From NCBI RefSeq assembly GCF_022539505.1, contig NW_025899969.1:1-64000 (forward strand): 64,000 bases of DNA, written 5' to 3'. Positions 22,634-31,887 of the stretch are shown here, piece by piece. The DNA is from Lolium rigidum. Its lineage: Eukaryota > Streptophyta > Magnoliopsida > Poales > Poaceae. The position numbers and the translations under genes are program-made. Position 1 is the first letter of the stretch; each line of letters opens with the position of its first letter. The notes beneath the pieces are model-generated. The model was not told the origin of the DNA, searched no databases, and saw nothing but the letters and a program-made list of their open reading frames with translations.

Positions 22634-22658
22634 CCAGGTTCGAACCCTGGCGGCCCCA
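22634..22658 (+). other. tRNA T-arm-like hairpin
   Basis: CCAGG TTCGAAC CCTGG forms a perfect 5-bp stem with a 7-base T-loop, followed by CGGCCCCA, which resembles an acceptor 3' strand. No D-arm or anticodon arm could be placed upstream. It is therefore at most a tRNA 3' relic, or a chance match. Confidence 0.4.
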
Positions 22659-22734
22659 ATTTTTTAACTTTTTTTTAAAATGATTTAACCCAGCAGTAAT
22701 AAATAGCATAATACACCAAAATAAAAGGAATAAA

Positions 22735-23560
22735 TAATTATAATTATGTAGAATATTTAAAATACTATAGAATCTAGAAAATATCCAAAAATATAAATTA
22801 TATGTCTATTTTGATCGGTACAATGTGTAGATTAACAATATGACGATCGCCCGCACTCATCACTCCCACAAGGGGAGCGCGTGCGTACGAGGGAGCAGAG
22901 GGAAAGGCAGATTTGGGCGGCGGAAAGGGGAGCGCCTTTTTCCTTGTGGGAGTGATGAGTGCTGCGGGTGCGGGAGGGAATCTCCGGGAGATTGCTGCCG
23001 GTGGTAGGGGCGGGCGGTGCTCCACCACCGCTGAGCGCGCGTGATGGGTGTGGCAGGCACGCCACGAATGGAACAGTGGCTCGCTAGAGGACTCGGGAGG
23101 GAAAAGGTGGAGCCGACCGCGCCGTGGCGGTGACAGGGAGGGAGGAGGCGGAACGGGGTTTGGACGTGCGAACCTCGAGGCCGGCGGCGATGTGATCCGG
23201 CGGCGGAGCTGGGGACGAGGGGGCGGTGGTGACGCCGCGAGCGAGGGATGCGCCGGCCGATGGCGATGCGAAGGTCGTATCGTTCCGGATCTTTCGCGCT
23301 CTTCTTCTCCTTGGCAGCGGTGTGTTTCCCTTGTTCTGTGTGGTGGGTAACGTGGCCTTGTTGTGTTCGGTCGGTGATGGACTCTCCGTGGTAGGGTGCG
23401 AGCCGGTCCGTCTCGTCTCAACGGACGCACTTTTTAGATTCTATAGTACAATAATTATAATTATGTAGAATATTTAAAATACTATAGAATCTAGAAAATA
23501 ATTATAATTATGTAGAATATTTAAAATAATTATAATTATGTAGAATATTTAAAATACTGC
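22735..23560. repeat. Repeated AT-rich block flanking a GC-rich segment
   Basis: aattataattatgtagaata, continuing into tttaaaatactatagaatc, occurs at 22736-22790 and then three times, in whole or in part, at 23450-23560. The 660 bases between are GC-rich and contain a 20-bp inverted repeat. The layout could be an insertion flanked by duplicated DNA or a local rearrangement. No gene was recognised. Confidence 0.5.
22853..22962. repeat. Perfect 20-bp inverted repeat
   Basis: gcactcatcactcccacaag at 22853-22872 is exactly reversed and complemented at 22943-22962, with a 70-base loop. The flanking ggggagcgc is also mirrored approximately. Confidence 0.8.
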
Positions 23561-23569
23561 TAGGGTGAC

Positions 23570-24024
23570 ATAGCAATGGCGCACTGCTTGGTGGTGCGCC
23601 ACTGCTAAGCCTCTCATCTCTAAATGGGCTCTGGCCACCCCCCTAGCAGTGGCGCACAGAACGACATGCGCCATAGGTAACCTATGTAGCAGTGGCGCAC
23701 CACATAGGTGCGCCATTGCTAAGCCTATCATCTCTAAACGGGCTCTGGACACGTCCTAGCAGTGGCGCACCTCAACAACGTGCACCATAGGTAAGGAATG
23801 TAGCAGTGGCGCACGACATAGACGTGCGCCACTACTAGTTTGGGGGAGGAGCTGGACTCCTGTCACCACTTACTTATGGCGCACCACAATCATGGTGCGC
23901 CACAACTACTTTTGTAACAGTGGCCCACCGTTTTGTGGTGCGCCACTGCTAAGTAGTAGTGGCGCACGGCAGTCATGGTGCGCCACTGCTGGCAGTCTTA
24001 CGGCTAGGCCTTTTCCTAGTAGTG
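23570..24024. repeat. Right subterminal repeats of the inner CACTA
   Basis: About fourteen copies of agtggcgcac or gtgcgccac lie in both orientations, up to the CACTA terminus. A roughly 120-bp segment (about 23575-23695 and 23690-23820) is duplicated, sharing ctctaaa.gggctctgg and cctagcagtggcgcac. Confidence 0.85.
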
Positions 24025-24084
24025 GACCCTTGTTGCCGTGCTTCAGGCCGTGTCTCAGGCGCCCTGCACTCTTCGCCTTTTTGC

Positions 24085-24205
24085 CCGGTGAACGAATAGA
24101 CTAATCGTTGGAATAAGGAAGCCGATGACGGCCGATCGCAATTTAATCTTGCGACCAGCCGTCATCGGTTTCCTTATTCCAACGATCAGTCTATTGGTTC
24201 ACCGG
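24085..24205. repeat. Palindrome centre of the outer CACTA
   Basis: The arm ccggtgaacgaatagact, cgttggaataaggaa and ccgatgacggc (from 24085) is mirrored with about 90 percent identity up to 24205, with almost no loop (centre near 24145). The symmetry continues outward: 24206-24430 is the reverse complement of 24025-24084 plus 13890-14074. Before the inner CACTA arrived, each arm was therefore about 290 bases long. Confidence 0.85.
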
Positions 24206-24449
24206 CAAGAAGGCGAACGATGCGAGCGCGGGACACACGGCCTGAAGCGCGGCAACACGGCCCGGCATAATGCTCGGGCAGGCCGGCACGATCTTTGCAT
24301 CAAGGACTCGTTCACTGGACGGCGAGGACTGCCGTGGTTCTGCGCCGGAGAGGCAGATCGGCGTCGTTGTGTCGTCAAGCACCCGTTCACGGAACGGCGG
24401 CCGGGGAAAGGGGGCCCTTACGCAAAGTATACTTGCGGTGTATACTGCA

Positions 24450-24760
24450 ACTATGATTTCTGACCATAGTATTTGTGTTGACCAACAATGTATGAGGCAC
24501 TTATTCCATTTTTTCATTCCATTTGCTTTGAGATTTTCAAAATGCCGATGATTAAAATGTTTGGTCACCGTACACTCGGGGCGGCGTAAGTGAGCCTGGT
24601 AAGATAGCACAAATATCAATCTCTTGTGCATCGGACTTGGTCTCACTTACACCGTCCCCGAATGTTAATATTTGTGTTGACCAATAATGTATGAGGCATT
24701 TATTCCATTTCTCTTGTGCATCGGACTTGTTGGTCTCACTTTCTTCCATTTTCATCATAG
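24450..24760 (+). repeat. About 200-bp tandem repeats, right block of the outer CACTA
   Basis: One full and one partial unit of the repeat described at 13430 (tgccgatgatta, tttggtcac, gtgagcctggt, cacaaatatcaatctcttg) lie in the same orientation as the left block. 24761-25080 beyond it is AT-rich without recognisable content. Confidence 0.75.
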
Positions 24761-25089
24761 TAGGAACTGGATGAAGGACCCCGATGCAAGCGAGCCTGGT
24801 GGGTAGAGATGAGGGAGCAAAGGAGGAACCGGATGAATACTACTTTGTATCTCGAAATTGTGAATTTTGTATGAATTAAGAGTTGTATGCAAAACATTTG
24901 ACACTTGCCACTATATATGTATCTCGATCGGGCTCTAAGTAATGTGATGATGATGTCTATGTTATATCTGTGCAATGTACATGATATTTATATTATATCC
25001 GAATGTTGCTTGTATATAACCCGTATATCCGTATATTGCTGTCTATAAACTGCATGTGTATAGCAGGCAGCACAGAATCGTGTATAATA

Positions 25090-25289
25090 CAAGAAAATTC
25101 TGTGGCGCACTGAAAACCAATTCTGTGGCGCACCTAAGAACACGTGCGCCACAGAAACCTTAATTCTGTGGCAAATGGGCAGGTGCGCCACAGAAACCTT
25201 ATTTTTGTGGCGACGTTTCTGTGGCGCACCTCCCATGCGCCACAGAATCCATTTTTGGTGCGCCACTGATGAGGCTTTTCCTACTAGTG
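25090..25289. repeat. Right subterminal repeats of the outer CACTA
   Basis: Nine or so tctgtggcgcac / gtgcgccacagaa motifs run up to the terminus CTACTAGTG at 25289. Confidence 0.85.
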
Positions 25290-25296
25290 GAAGTCC

Positions 25297-25417
25297 ATGG
25301 CGGGACCTGGTGGCCAGCGAGGCGGTCGAGGCCACGTTCCTGGGCACCCCCGGGGCCGTGGCCGCGGCAGGGTCCGCCGTGGTGGAGCAGGTACGACACC
25401 ACGGTCTCCGTCGCCTG
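25297..25417 (+). pseudogene. B3-like gene, first coding piece
   Basis: The ATG at 25297 begins MAGPGGQRGGRG, followed by an Arg/Gly-rich stretch and TTPRSPSP, about 40 residues. The reading frame continues exactly into the sequence after the Gypsy element (APSSSSQEDHCFEF at about 35792), showing that the two parts were one exon before the insertion. The basic Gly/Arg tail may have been a nuclear or nucleic-acid-binding extension. The gene is split and dead. Confidence 0.75.
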
Positions 25418-27009
25418 TGATGCGCGTAGATGACACGTCCGTTGGGAACCCCAAGAGGAAGGTGTGATGCGCACAGCAGTAAGTTTTCCCTCAGAAAGAA
25501 ACCAAGATTTATCGAACCAGGAGGAGCCAAGAAGCACGTTGAAGGTTGATGGTGGCAGAATGTAATGCGGCGCAACACCAGGGATTCCGGCGCCAACGTG
25601 GAACCTGCACAACACAACCAAAGTACTTTGCCCCAACGAAACAGGTGAGGTTGTCAATCTCACCGGCTTGCTGTAACAAAGGATTAACCGTATTGGTGGA
25701 AGATGATTGTTTGCGAGAAAACAGTAAAACAAGTATTGCAGTGGATTGTATGCGATGTAAAGAATAGGACCGGGGTCCACAGTTCACTAGAGGTGTCTCT
25801 CCCATAAGATAAAAGCATGTTGGGTGAACAAATTACAGTCGGGCAATTGACAAATAGAGAGGGCATAACAATGCACATACATGACATGATAAATATAGTG
25901 AGATTTAATTGGGCATTACGACAAAGTACATAGACCGCTATCCAGACATGCATCTATGCCTAAAAAGTCCACCTTCGAGTTATCATCCGAACCCCTTCCA
26001 GTATTAAGTTGCAAAACAACAGACAATTGCATTAAGTATGGTGCGTAATGTAATCAATAACTACATCCTTAGACATAGCATCAATGTTTTATCCCTAGTG
26101 GCAACAAGACATCCACAACCTTAGAACTTTCCGTCACTCGTCCTGCATTTAATGGAGGCATGAACCCACTATCGAGCATAAATACTCCCTCTTGGAGTTA
26201 AGAGCAAAAACTTGGCCAGAGCCTCTACTAATAACGGAGAGCATGCAAGATCATAAACAACACATAGGTAATAACTTGATAATTAACATAACATAGTATT
26301 CTCTATCCATCGGATCCCGACAAACACAACATATAGTATTACGGATAGATGATCTTGATCATGTTAGGCAGCTCACAAGATCCAACAATGAAGCACAATG
26401 AGGAGAAGACAACCATCTAGCTACTGCTATGGACCCATAGTCCAGGGGTGAACTACTCACTCATCACTCCGGAGGCGACCATGGCGGTGAAGAGTCCTCC
26501 GGGAGATGAATCCCCTCTCCGGCAGGGTGCCGGAGGTGATCTCCGAATCCCCCGAGATGGGATTGGCGGCGGCGGCGTCTCGATAGGTTTTCCGTATCGT
26601 GGCTCTCGGTACTGGGGGTTTCGCGACGAAGGCTATTTGTAGGCGGAAGGGCAGGTAAAGAGGCGTCACGAGGGGCCCGGACGACAGCCGGCGCGGCCGG
26701 GGCTCGGCCGCGCCGCCTCGGTGTCCGGCCACCTCGTGGCCCCACTTCGACTCTCCTTCGGTCTTCCGGAAGCTTCGTGGCAAAATAGGACCACTGGGCG
26801 TTGATTTCGTCCAATTCCGAGAATATTTCTTTACTAGGATTTCTGAAACCAAAAACAGCGAAAACAGACAATCGGCTCTTCGGCATCTCGTTAATAGGTT
26901 AGTGCCGGAAAATGCATAAATACGACATATAATGTGTATAAAACATGTAGATATCATCAATAATGTAGCATGGAACATAAGAAATTATCGATACGTCGCA
27001 GACGTATCA
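25418..27009 (-). repeat. 3' LTR of the Gypsy element (left copy)
   Basis: It is bounded by tgatgcgcg on the left and gacgtatca on the right (forward). It aligns over its full length with 34200-35790, with scattered substitutions and 1-2 base indels (for example cagcagtaag versus caacagtaag near 25471). Confidence 0.93.
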
Positions 27010-27026
27010 GCATCCCCAAGCTTAGT
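27010..27026 (-). other. Polypurine-type tract next to the 3' LTR
   Basis: Reverse strand CTAAGCTTGGGGATGC directly precedes the LTR start, the place where plus-strand priming is expected. The same 16-base motif recurs at about 31184-31199 and 31241-31256. Confidence 0.65.
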
Positions 27027-28084
27027 TCTGCTCGTCCCGAGCAGGTAAACGATAACAAAGATAATTTCTGGAGTGTGCCATCATAACCTTGATCATACTA
27101 TTGTAAACATATGTAATGAATGCAGCGATCAAAACAATGGTAATGACATGAGTAAACAACTGAATCATAAAGCAAAGACTTTTCATGAATAGTACTTCAA
27201 GACAAGCATCAATAAGTCTTGCATAAGAGTTAACTCATAAAGCAATAATTCAAAGTAAAGGTATTGAAGCAACACAAAGGAAGATTAAGTTTCAGCGGTT
27301 GCTTTCAACTTGTAACATGTATATCTCATGGATAATTGTCAACATAAAGTAATATAACAAGTGCAATATGAAAGTATGTAGGAATCAATGCACAGTTCAC
27401 ACAAGTGTTTGCTTCTTGAGGTGGAGAGAGATAGGTGAACTGACTCAACATAAAAGTAAAAGAAAGGTCCTTCGCAGAGGAAAGCATCGATTGCTATATT
27501 TGTGCTAGAGCTTTTATTTTGAAAACATGAAACAATTTTGTCAACGGTAGTAATAAAGCATATGAGTTATGTAAATTATATCTTACAAGTTGCAAGCCTC
27601 ATGCATAGTATACTAATAGTGCCCGCACCTTGTCCTAATTAGCTTGGACTACCGGATCATCGCAATATACAAGTTTTAACCAAGTGTCACAATGGGGTAC
27701 CTCCATGCCGCCTGTACAAAGGTCTAAGGAGAAAGCTCGCATTTTGGATTTCTCGCTTTTGATTATTCTCAACTTAGACATCCATACCGGGACAACATGG
27801 ACAACAGATAATGGACTCCTCTTTAATGCATAATCATGTGGCAACAATTAGTGTTCTCATATGAGATTGAGGATATATGTCCAGAACTGAAACTTCCACC
27901 ATGATTCATAGCTTTAGTTAGCGGCCCAATGTTCTTCTCTAACAATATGCATGCTCCAACCATAAGGTGGTAGATCTCTCTTACTTCAGACAAGACGGAC
28001 ATGCATAGCAACTCACATGATATTCAACAAAGAATAGTTGATGGCGTCCCCAGGAACATGGTTATCGCACAACAAGCAACTTAA
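27027..28084 (-). mobile_element. Gypsy interior 3' part, noncoding
   Basis: AT-rich retrotransposon interior with no long open frame and no pol motifs on either strand. Confidence 0.6.
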
Positions 28085-30379
28085 TCTATACCTAATAATA
28101 AAGGAGCTAAGGTTTCTGCCAAAAAGTTTCGTCAACGCTTTTTTTAGGACCGTTTTACCCTCCCACCAAATCGCATAATACATTGAACTGCCACTACCGG
28201 TTCATTTTTCTTTTATTTTTTTTAGCTTCTCTCCTTTCCCCGTCGCTGGCCGAACGACGCTCTCACCCCTGGCGGAGCAGGAGCTTCGGGTTGGGGTCCC
28301 GTACGTCCTCGCGCCCGATAACCGAGAAGAGGGACGACGCCCTCGCACGCGATGTTCGGCGAGGAGAGGTGAAGCTCGCCCGGAACCGGAAAGGATTTGG
28401 TCGGATTTTATTCCCTCTGGTTCTCTTCTCGGCTTGCACGACGAGACCGGCACCGTGGACCGCGACCTAAGAGAGAATCCCAGCGGCTCGACCATCCAAT
28501 TTGTTACCAAGGGCAGTGGCCCACGAACGGTGAGGCGGCGCTCTCCAACGCGCCATCTCAGACCACTTCGCTCGGGTCACGGACCAACATCCCCTGCCTC
28601 GAACTTCCCTGCACGCCGCCCAGCTCGGCCCCCGGCAGCTTCCACCACGCGATGCGGATGCGCGGCGTCTGAATCCCGTCTACAGCCATGAGAGGCCTGT
28701 CCGGATTTGGTCCAGACTATCGTGGAATCGAGGAGAAGTAGGGAGACGGATCTGGCAGCTGGAGGCGCAAGCGTGGTGCCTATTGCACGGATTTCTGCTT
28801 GGGAGAGGAGAGAAGGAAATGATTTCTGAGCAGATCGAGCAAGGAGAGGATGACAGGATGTCATCGTTTTTTTAGGAGGTTGTAGCACGCGAGGAAGAAA
28901 ATAGGTACAGTACTAAACACTTGCTTCATTTTGAGGTACAGCTTGGGCCTTGGGGTAACGCACACACATGGGCCAATGAAAGGTAAAGAAGTGGGCTTCA
29001 TCCAACAAATTTGTCCGGCTGGAGAAAACTGCCTCGCCTCTGTACGATTGAACAAAACGTTAGAATATGTCTGTGAATAATCCCACCTCGATTCTTTGCA
29101 TCTTCTCCTACCGGTTCATATACATTGATAAGTTGCAAATCAACAAGCAACAGCACAGATTAGAATTAAACTCTAATCATCAGGTTCAGGAAGGAATTAA
29201 AGTCACCCATGTGCATGTTGCTCAGCGGAGCCTAATGAGTGAGAGGCCCAATCAAAAGAAAAACAAAGGCCGGGACCTTCATATGAGTGAGAGGCCCAAT
29301 CAAAAGAAAAACAAAGGCCGGGACCTTCATAAAAGGCGAGGGGAGACGAGTGAGAGGATGAGGCCCAATCAAAAGAAAAAAAGGCGGTGGGAGAGCAAGC
29401 GGGATAAGAGGCGAGGGGAAACGAATGAGAGGCCCAATCAAAAGAATAAAAAAAAACGGACCTTCATAAGAGGCGAGGGGAGACGAAAAACGGACCTTCA
29501 TAAGAGGCGAGGGGAGACGAGTGGGATGGGATATTCCATCGAATTTGCCGGCGCCGCCGCCGCCACCCCGGGCCCCGTCCTCCTTTGCCGCCAGAATCTG
29601 GGGATCCCGCCCCTGGATCTCTTCACCCTTCCCCACGGTCCAGTCCGACAGCACTCCTCGCGTGAACTCGCCCCTGCTCCCTCCAAACGCTCGTTGTATG
29701 GCTGTCTTTCCCGATTAGTTTTTTTATCGGGACAAGTGGGATATCCCATAGGAGTCCTATTAGCTTTTACGTTGATGGGATAACAGGGAGGTGGGGCAGC
29801 GGGATAACAGGGTCGTCAGATAGTGGGAGGCGGGCGTCCCATACCCATCCCACCTGAAATTCTAAATATAGCCCTGCAATGTCGCCTGGATTAGGCCGGA
29901 ACCACCGCGCCCCAAATCGAGACTATGTGCGGTCGTGTGACATTCTACTGCGGCGGCAATCGCTTTAAATAGAAGGAAAAAGAGGGCAAAGCAGGATACC
30001 GTTTTGGTTCATAAGGGGGAAGCTTAGGAAGACCCACCAACCTAAGACTTCTTTTGGGTTTGCGATGTCCACGGCCTCAAAACCGTGTGGAAAACCCAAA
30101 AAAAAAGACACCCTTTGATATTAGCCACGCGAAGACAACATGCCCATGCCACCAACCTGAGTGTCAGAGCGGTGAATCTCTTCTTTGCTCCATGATCAGT
30201 TACCTTTTCATGTGAGGTGTACATATTTAAATTCCACCGAAAACTAAAGACGGGTGCGCATACCCCTGATAAAAAAATAAATGAGTCAGCGGAAAACTAT
30301 AAGTTAAATATTTATTTTATTTTCAGAAGAATTGTTTATTATTTGCTAATCCGGTGCAACGCACGGGCATTTTTCCTAG
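28085..30379 (+). mobile_element. Helitron (about 2.3 kb) nested in the Gypsy interior
   Basis: It starts TCTATACCTAATAATAAAGG after an A (28084) and ends with a short hairpin (ggtgcaacgcac), gggcatttttc and CTAG at 30379 before a T. These are the expected TC start, 3' hairpin, CTRR end and A/T target. Removing it rejoins the Gypsy interior as cttaa/taagagataa, continuous with the surrounding AT-rich text. There is no Rep/helicase, so it is non-autonomous. GC-rich stretches (28230-28680, 29530-29700) look like captured gene pieces, but I cannot name the genes. Confidence 0.88.
29232..29525 (+). repeat. Tandem repeats inside the Helitron
   Basis: A 48-bp unit containing gaggcccaatcaaaagaaaa and gccgggaccttcat occurs twice exactly (about 29235-29330), with three shorter variants after it. 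aggcgaggggagacga also recurs. They make an open frame of Lys/Arg-rich repeats that is probably not a real protein. Confidence 0.75.
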
Positions 30380-31887
30380 TAAGAGATAAAGTGCATAAGT
30401 ACATATTCAATACCACAATAGTTTTTAGGCTATTTTGTCTCATGAGCTATATATTGTAAAGGCGAATGATGGAATTTTAAAGGTAGCACTCAAGCAATTT
30501 ACTTTGGAATGGCGGAGAAATACCATGTAGTAGGTAGGTATGGTGGACACAAATGGCATAGTGGTTGGCTCAAGGATTTTGGATGCATGAGAAGTTTTCC
30601 CTCTCGATACAAGGTTTAGGCTAGCAAGGTTTATTTGAAACAAACACAAGGATGAACCGGTGCAGCAAAACTCACATAAAAGACATATTGTAAACATTAC
30701 AAGACTCTACACCGTCTTCCTTGTTGTTCAAAACTCAATACTAGATATTATCTAGACTTTAGAGAGACCAAATATGCAAACCAAATTAGCAAGCTCTATG
30801 TGTTTCTTCATTAATGGGTGCAAAGTATATGATGCAAGAGCTTAAACATGAGCACAACAATTGCCAAGTATCAAATTATTCAAGAAATTTTAGAATTACT
30901 ACATGTAGCATTTCCCGATTCCAACCATATAACAATTTAACGAAGAAGATTCAACCTTCGCCATGAATACTATGAGTAAAGCCTAAGGACATATTTGTCC
31001 ATATGTAACAGCGAAGCGTGTCTCTCTCCCACACAGTGAATGCTAGGATCCATTTTATTCAAACAAAACAAAAACAAAAACAAACCGACGCTCCAAGCAA
31101 AGTACATAAGATGTGACGGAATAAAAATATAGTTTCAGGGGAGGAACTCGATAATGTTGTCGATGAAGAAGGGGATGCCTTGGCATCCCCAAGCTTAGAC
31201 GCTTGAGTCTTCTTAAAATATGCAGGGGTGAACCACCGGGGCATCCCCAAGCTTAGAGCTTTCACTCTCCTTGATCATATTGCATCATACTCCTCTCTTG
31301 ATCCTTGAAAACTTCCTCCACACCAAACTCGAAACAACTCATTAGAGGGTTAGTGGACAATAAAAATTAACATGTTCAGAGGTGACACAATCATTCTTAA
31401 CACTTCTGGACATTGCATAAAGCTACTGGACATTAATGGATCAAAGAAATTCATCCAACATAGCAAAAGAGGCAATGCGAAATAAAAGGCAGAATCTGTC
31501 AAAACAGAATAGTCCGTAAAGATGGATTTTATTGAGGCACCAGACTTGCTCAAATGAAAATGCCCAAATTTAATGAAAGTTGCGTACATATCTGAGGATC
31601 ACGCACGTAAATTGGCTTAATTTTCTGAGCTACCTACAGGGAGGCAGGTCGAAATTCGTGACAGCAAAGAAATCTGAAACTGCGCAGTAATCCAAATCTA
31701 GTATGAACTTTACTATCAAAGACTTCACTTGGCACAACAAAACACAAAACTAAGATAAGGAGAGGTTGCTACAGTAGTAAACAACTTCCAAGACTCAAAT
31801 ATAAAACAAATTACTGTAGTAAAAACATGGGTTGTCTCCCATAAGCGCTTTTCTTTAACGCCTTTCGGCTAGGCGCGAAAGTGTATA
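30380..31887 (-). mobile_element. Gypsy interior where pol would be expected, noncoding
   Basis: No reverse transcriptase, RNase H or integrase motif is visible in any frame. It carries the two extra copies of the polypurine-type motif near 31184 and 31241. Confidence 0.6.

Larger units (their letters stand above)
14075..24024. mobile_element. Inner CACTA element (about 9.95 kb)
   Basis: The left end is CACTACTAGGAAAAGG at 14075; the right end is the reverse complement, finishing at 24024. The target duplication GAC is at 14072-14074 and 24025-24027. The insertion interrupts one arm of a palindrome of the outer element, and the two sides rejoin cleanly. Its genes lie on the reverse strand: a four-exon gene (19534 down to 15868) and a small ORF (14968-14717). 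Frameshifts in the large gene, and the lack of a recognised TNP2-type transposase, suggest it cannot move on its own. Confidence 0.93.
11290..25289. mobile_element. Outer CACTA element (about 14.0 kb including a nested CACTA)
   Basis: The left end is CACTAGTAGGAAAA at 11290 and the right end is its reverse complement, finishing at 25289. The target duplication GAA flanks both sides (11287-11289 and 25290-25292). The subterminal regions carry inverted and direct copies of a tgtggcgca motif, the expected binding sites for a TNPA-like protein. The element sits in the 5' UTR of the B3-like gene, 8 bases before its ATG. Without the inner element about 4.05 kb remains. No transposase was recognised in that remainder, so this is a non-autonomous derivative. 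Confidence 0.93.

Noticed and set aside
22634..22658. A complete tRNA gene
   Set aside because: Only the T-arm and a possible acceptor 3' strand can be placed; there is no D-arm or anticodon arm.
22798..23430. Reverse-strand Pro/Arg-rich frame of 210 codons
   Set aside because: It is GC-rich and stop-poor in several frames and matches no family I recognise.
26457..26978. Reverse-strand frames in the Gypsy LTR around the GC-rich leader
   Set aside because: They lie within LTR promoter sequence and are matched in the other LTR with frame differences.
29067..29783. A 238-codon forward frame with KKNKGRDLH repeats
   Set aside because: It is made by tandem DNA repeats inside the Helitron; no domain and no clear gene structure.
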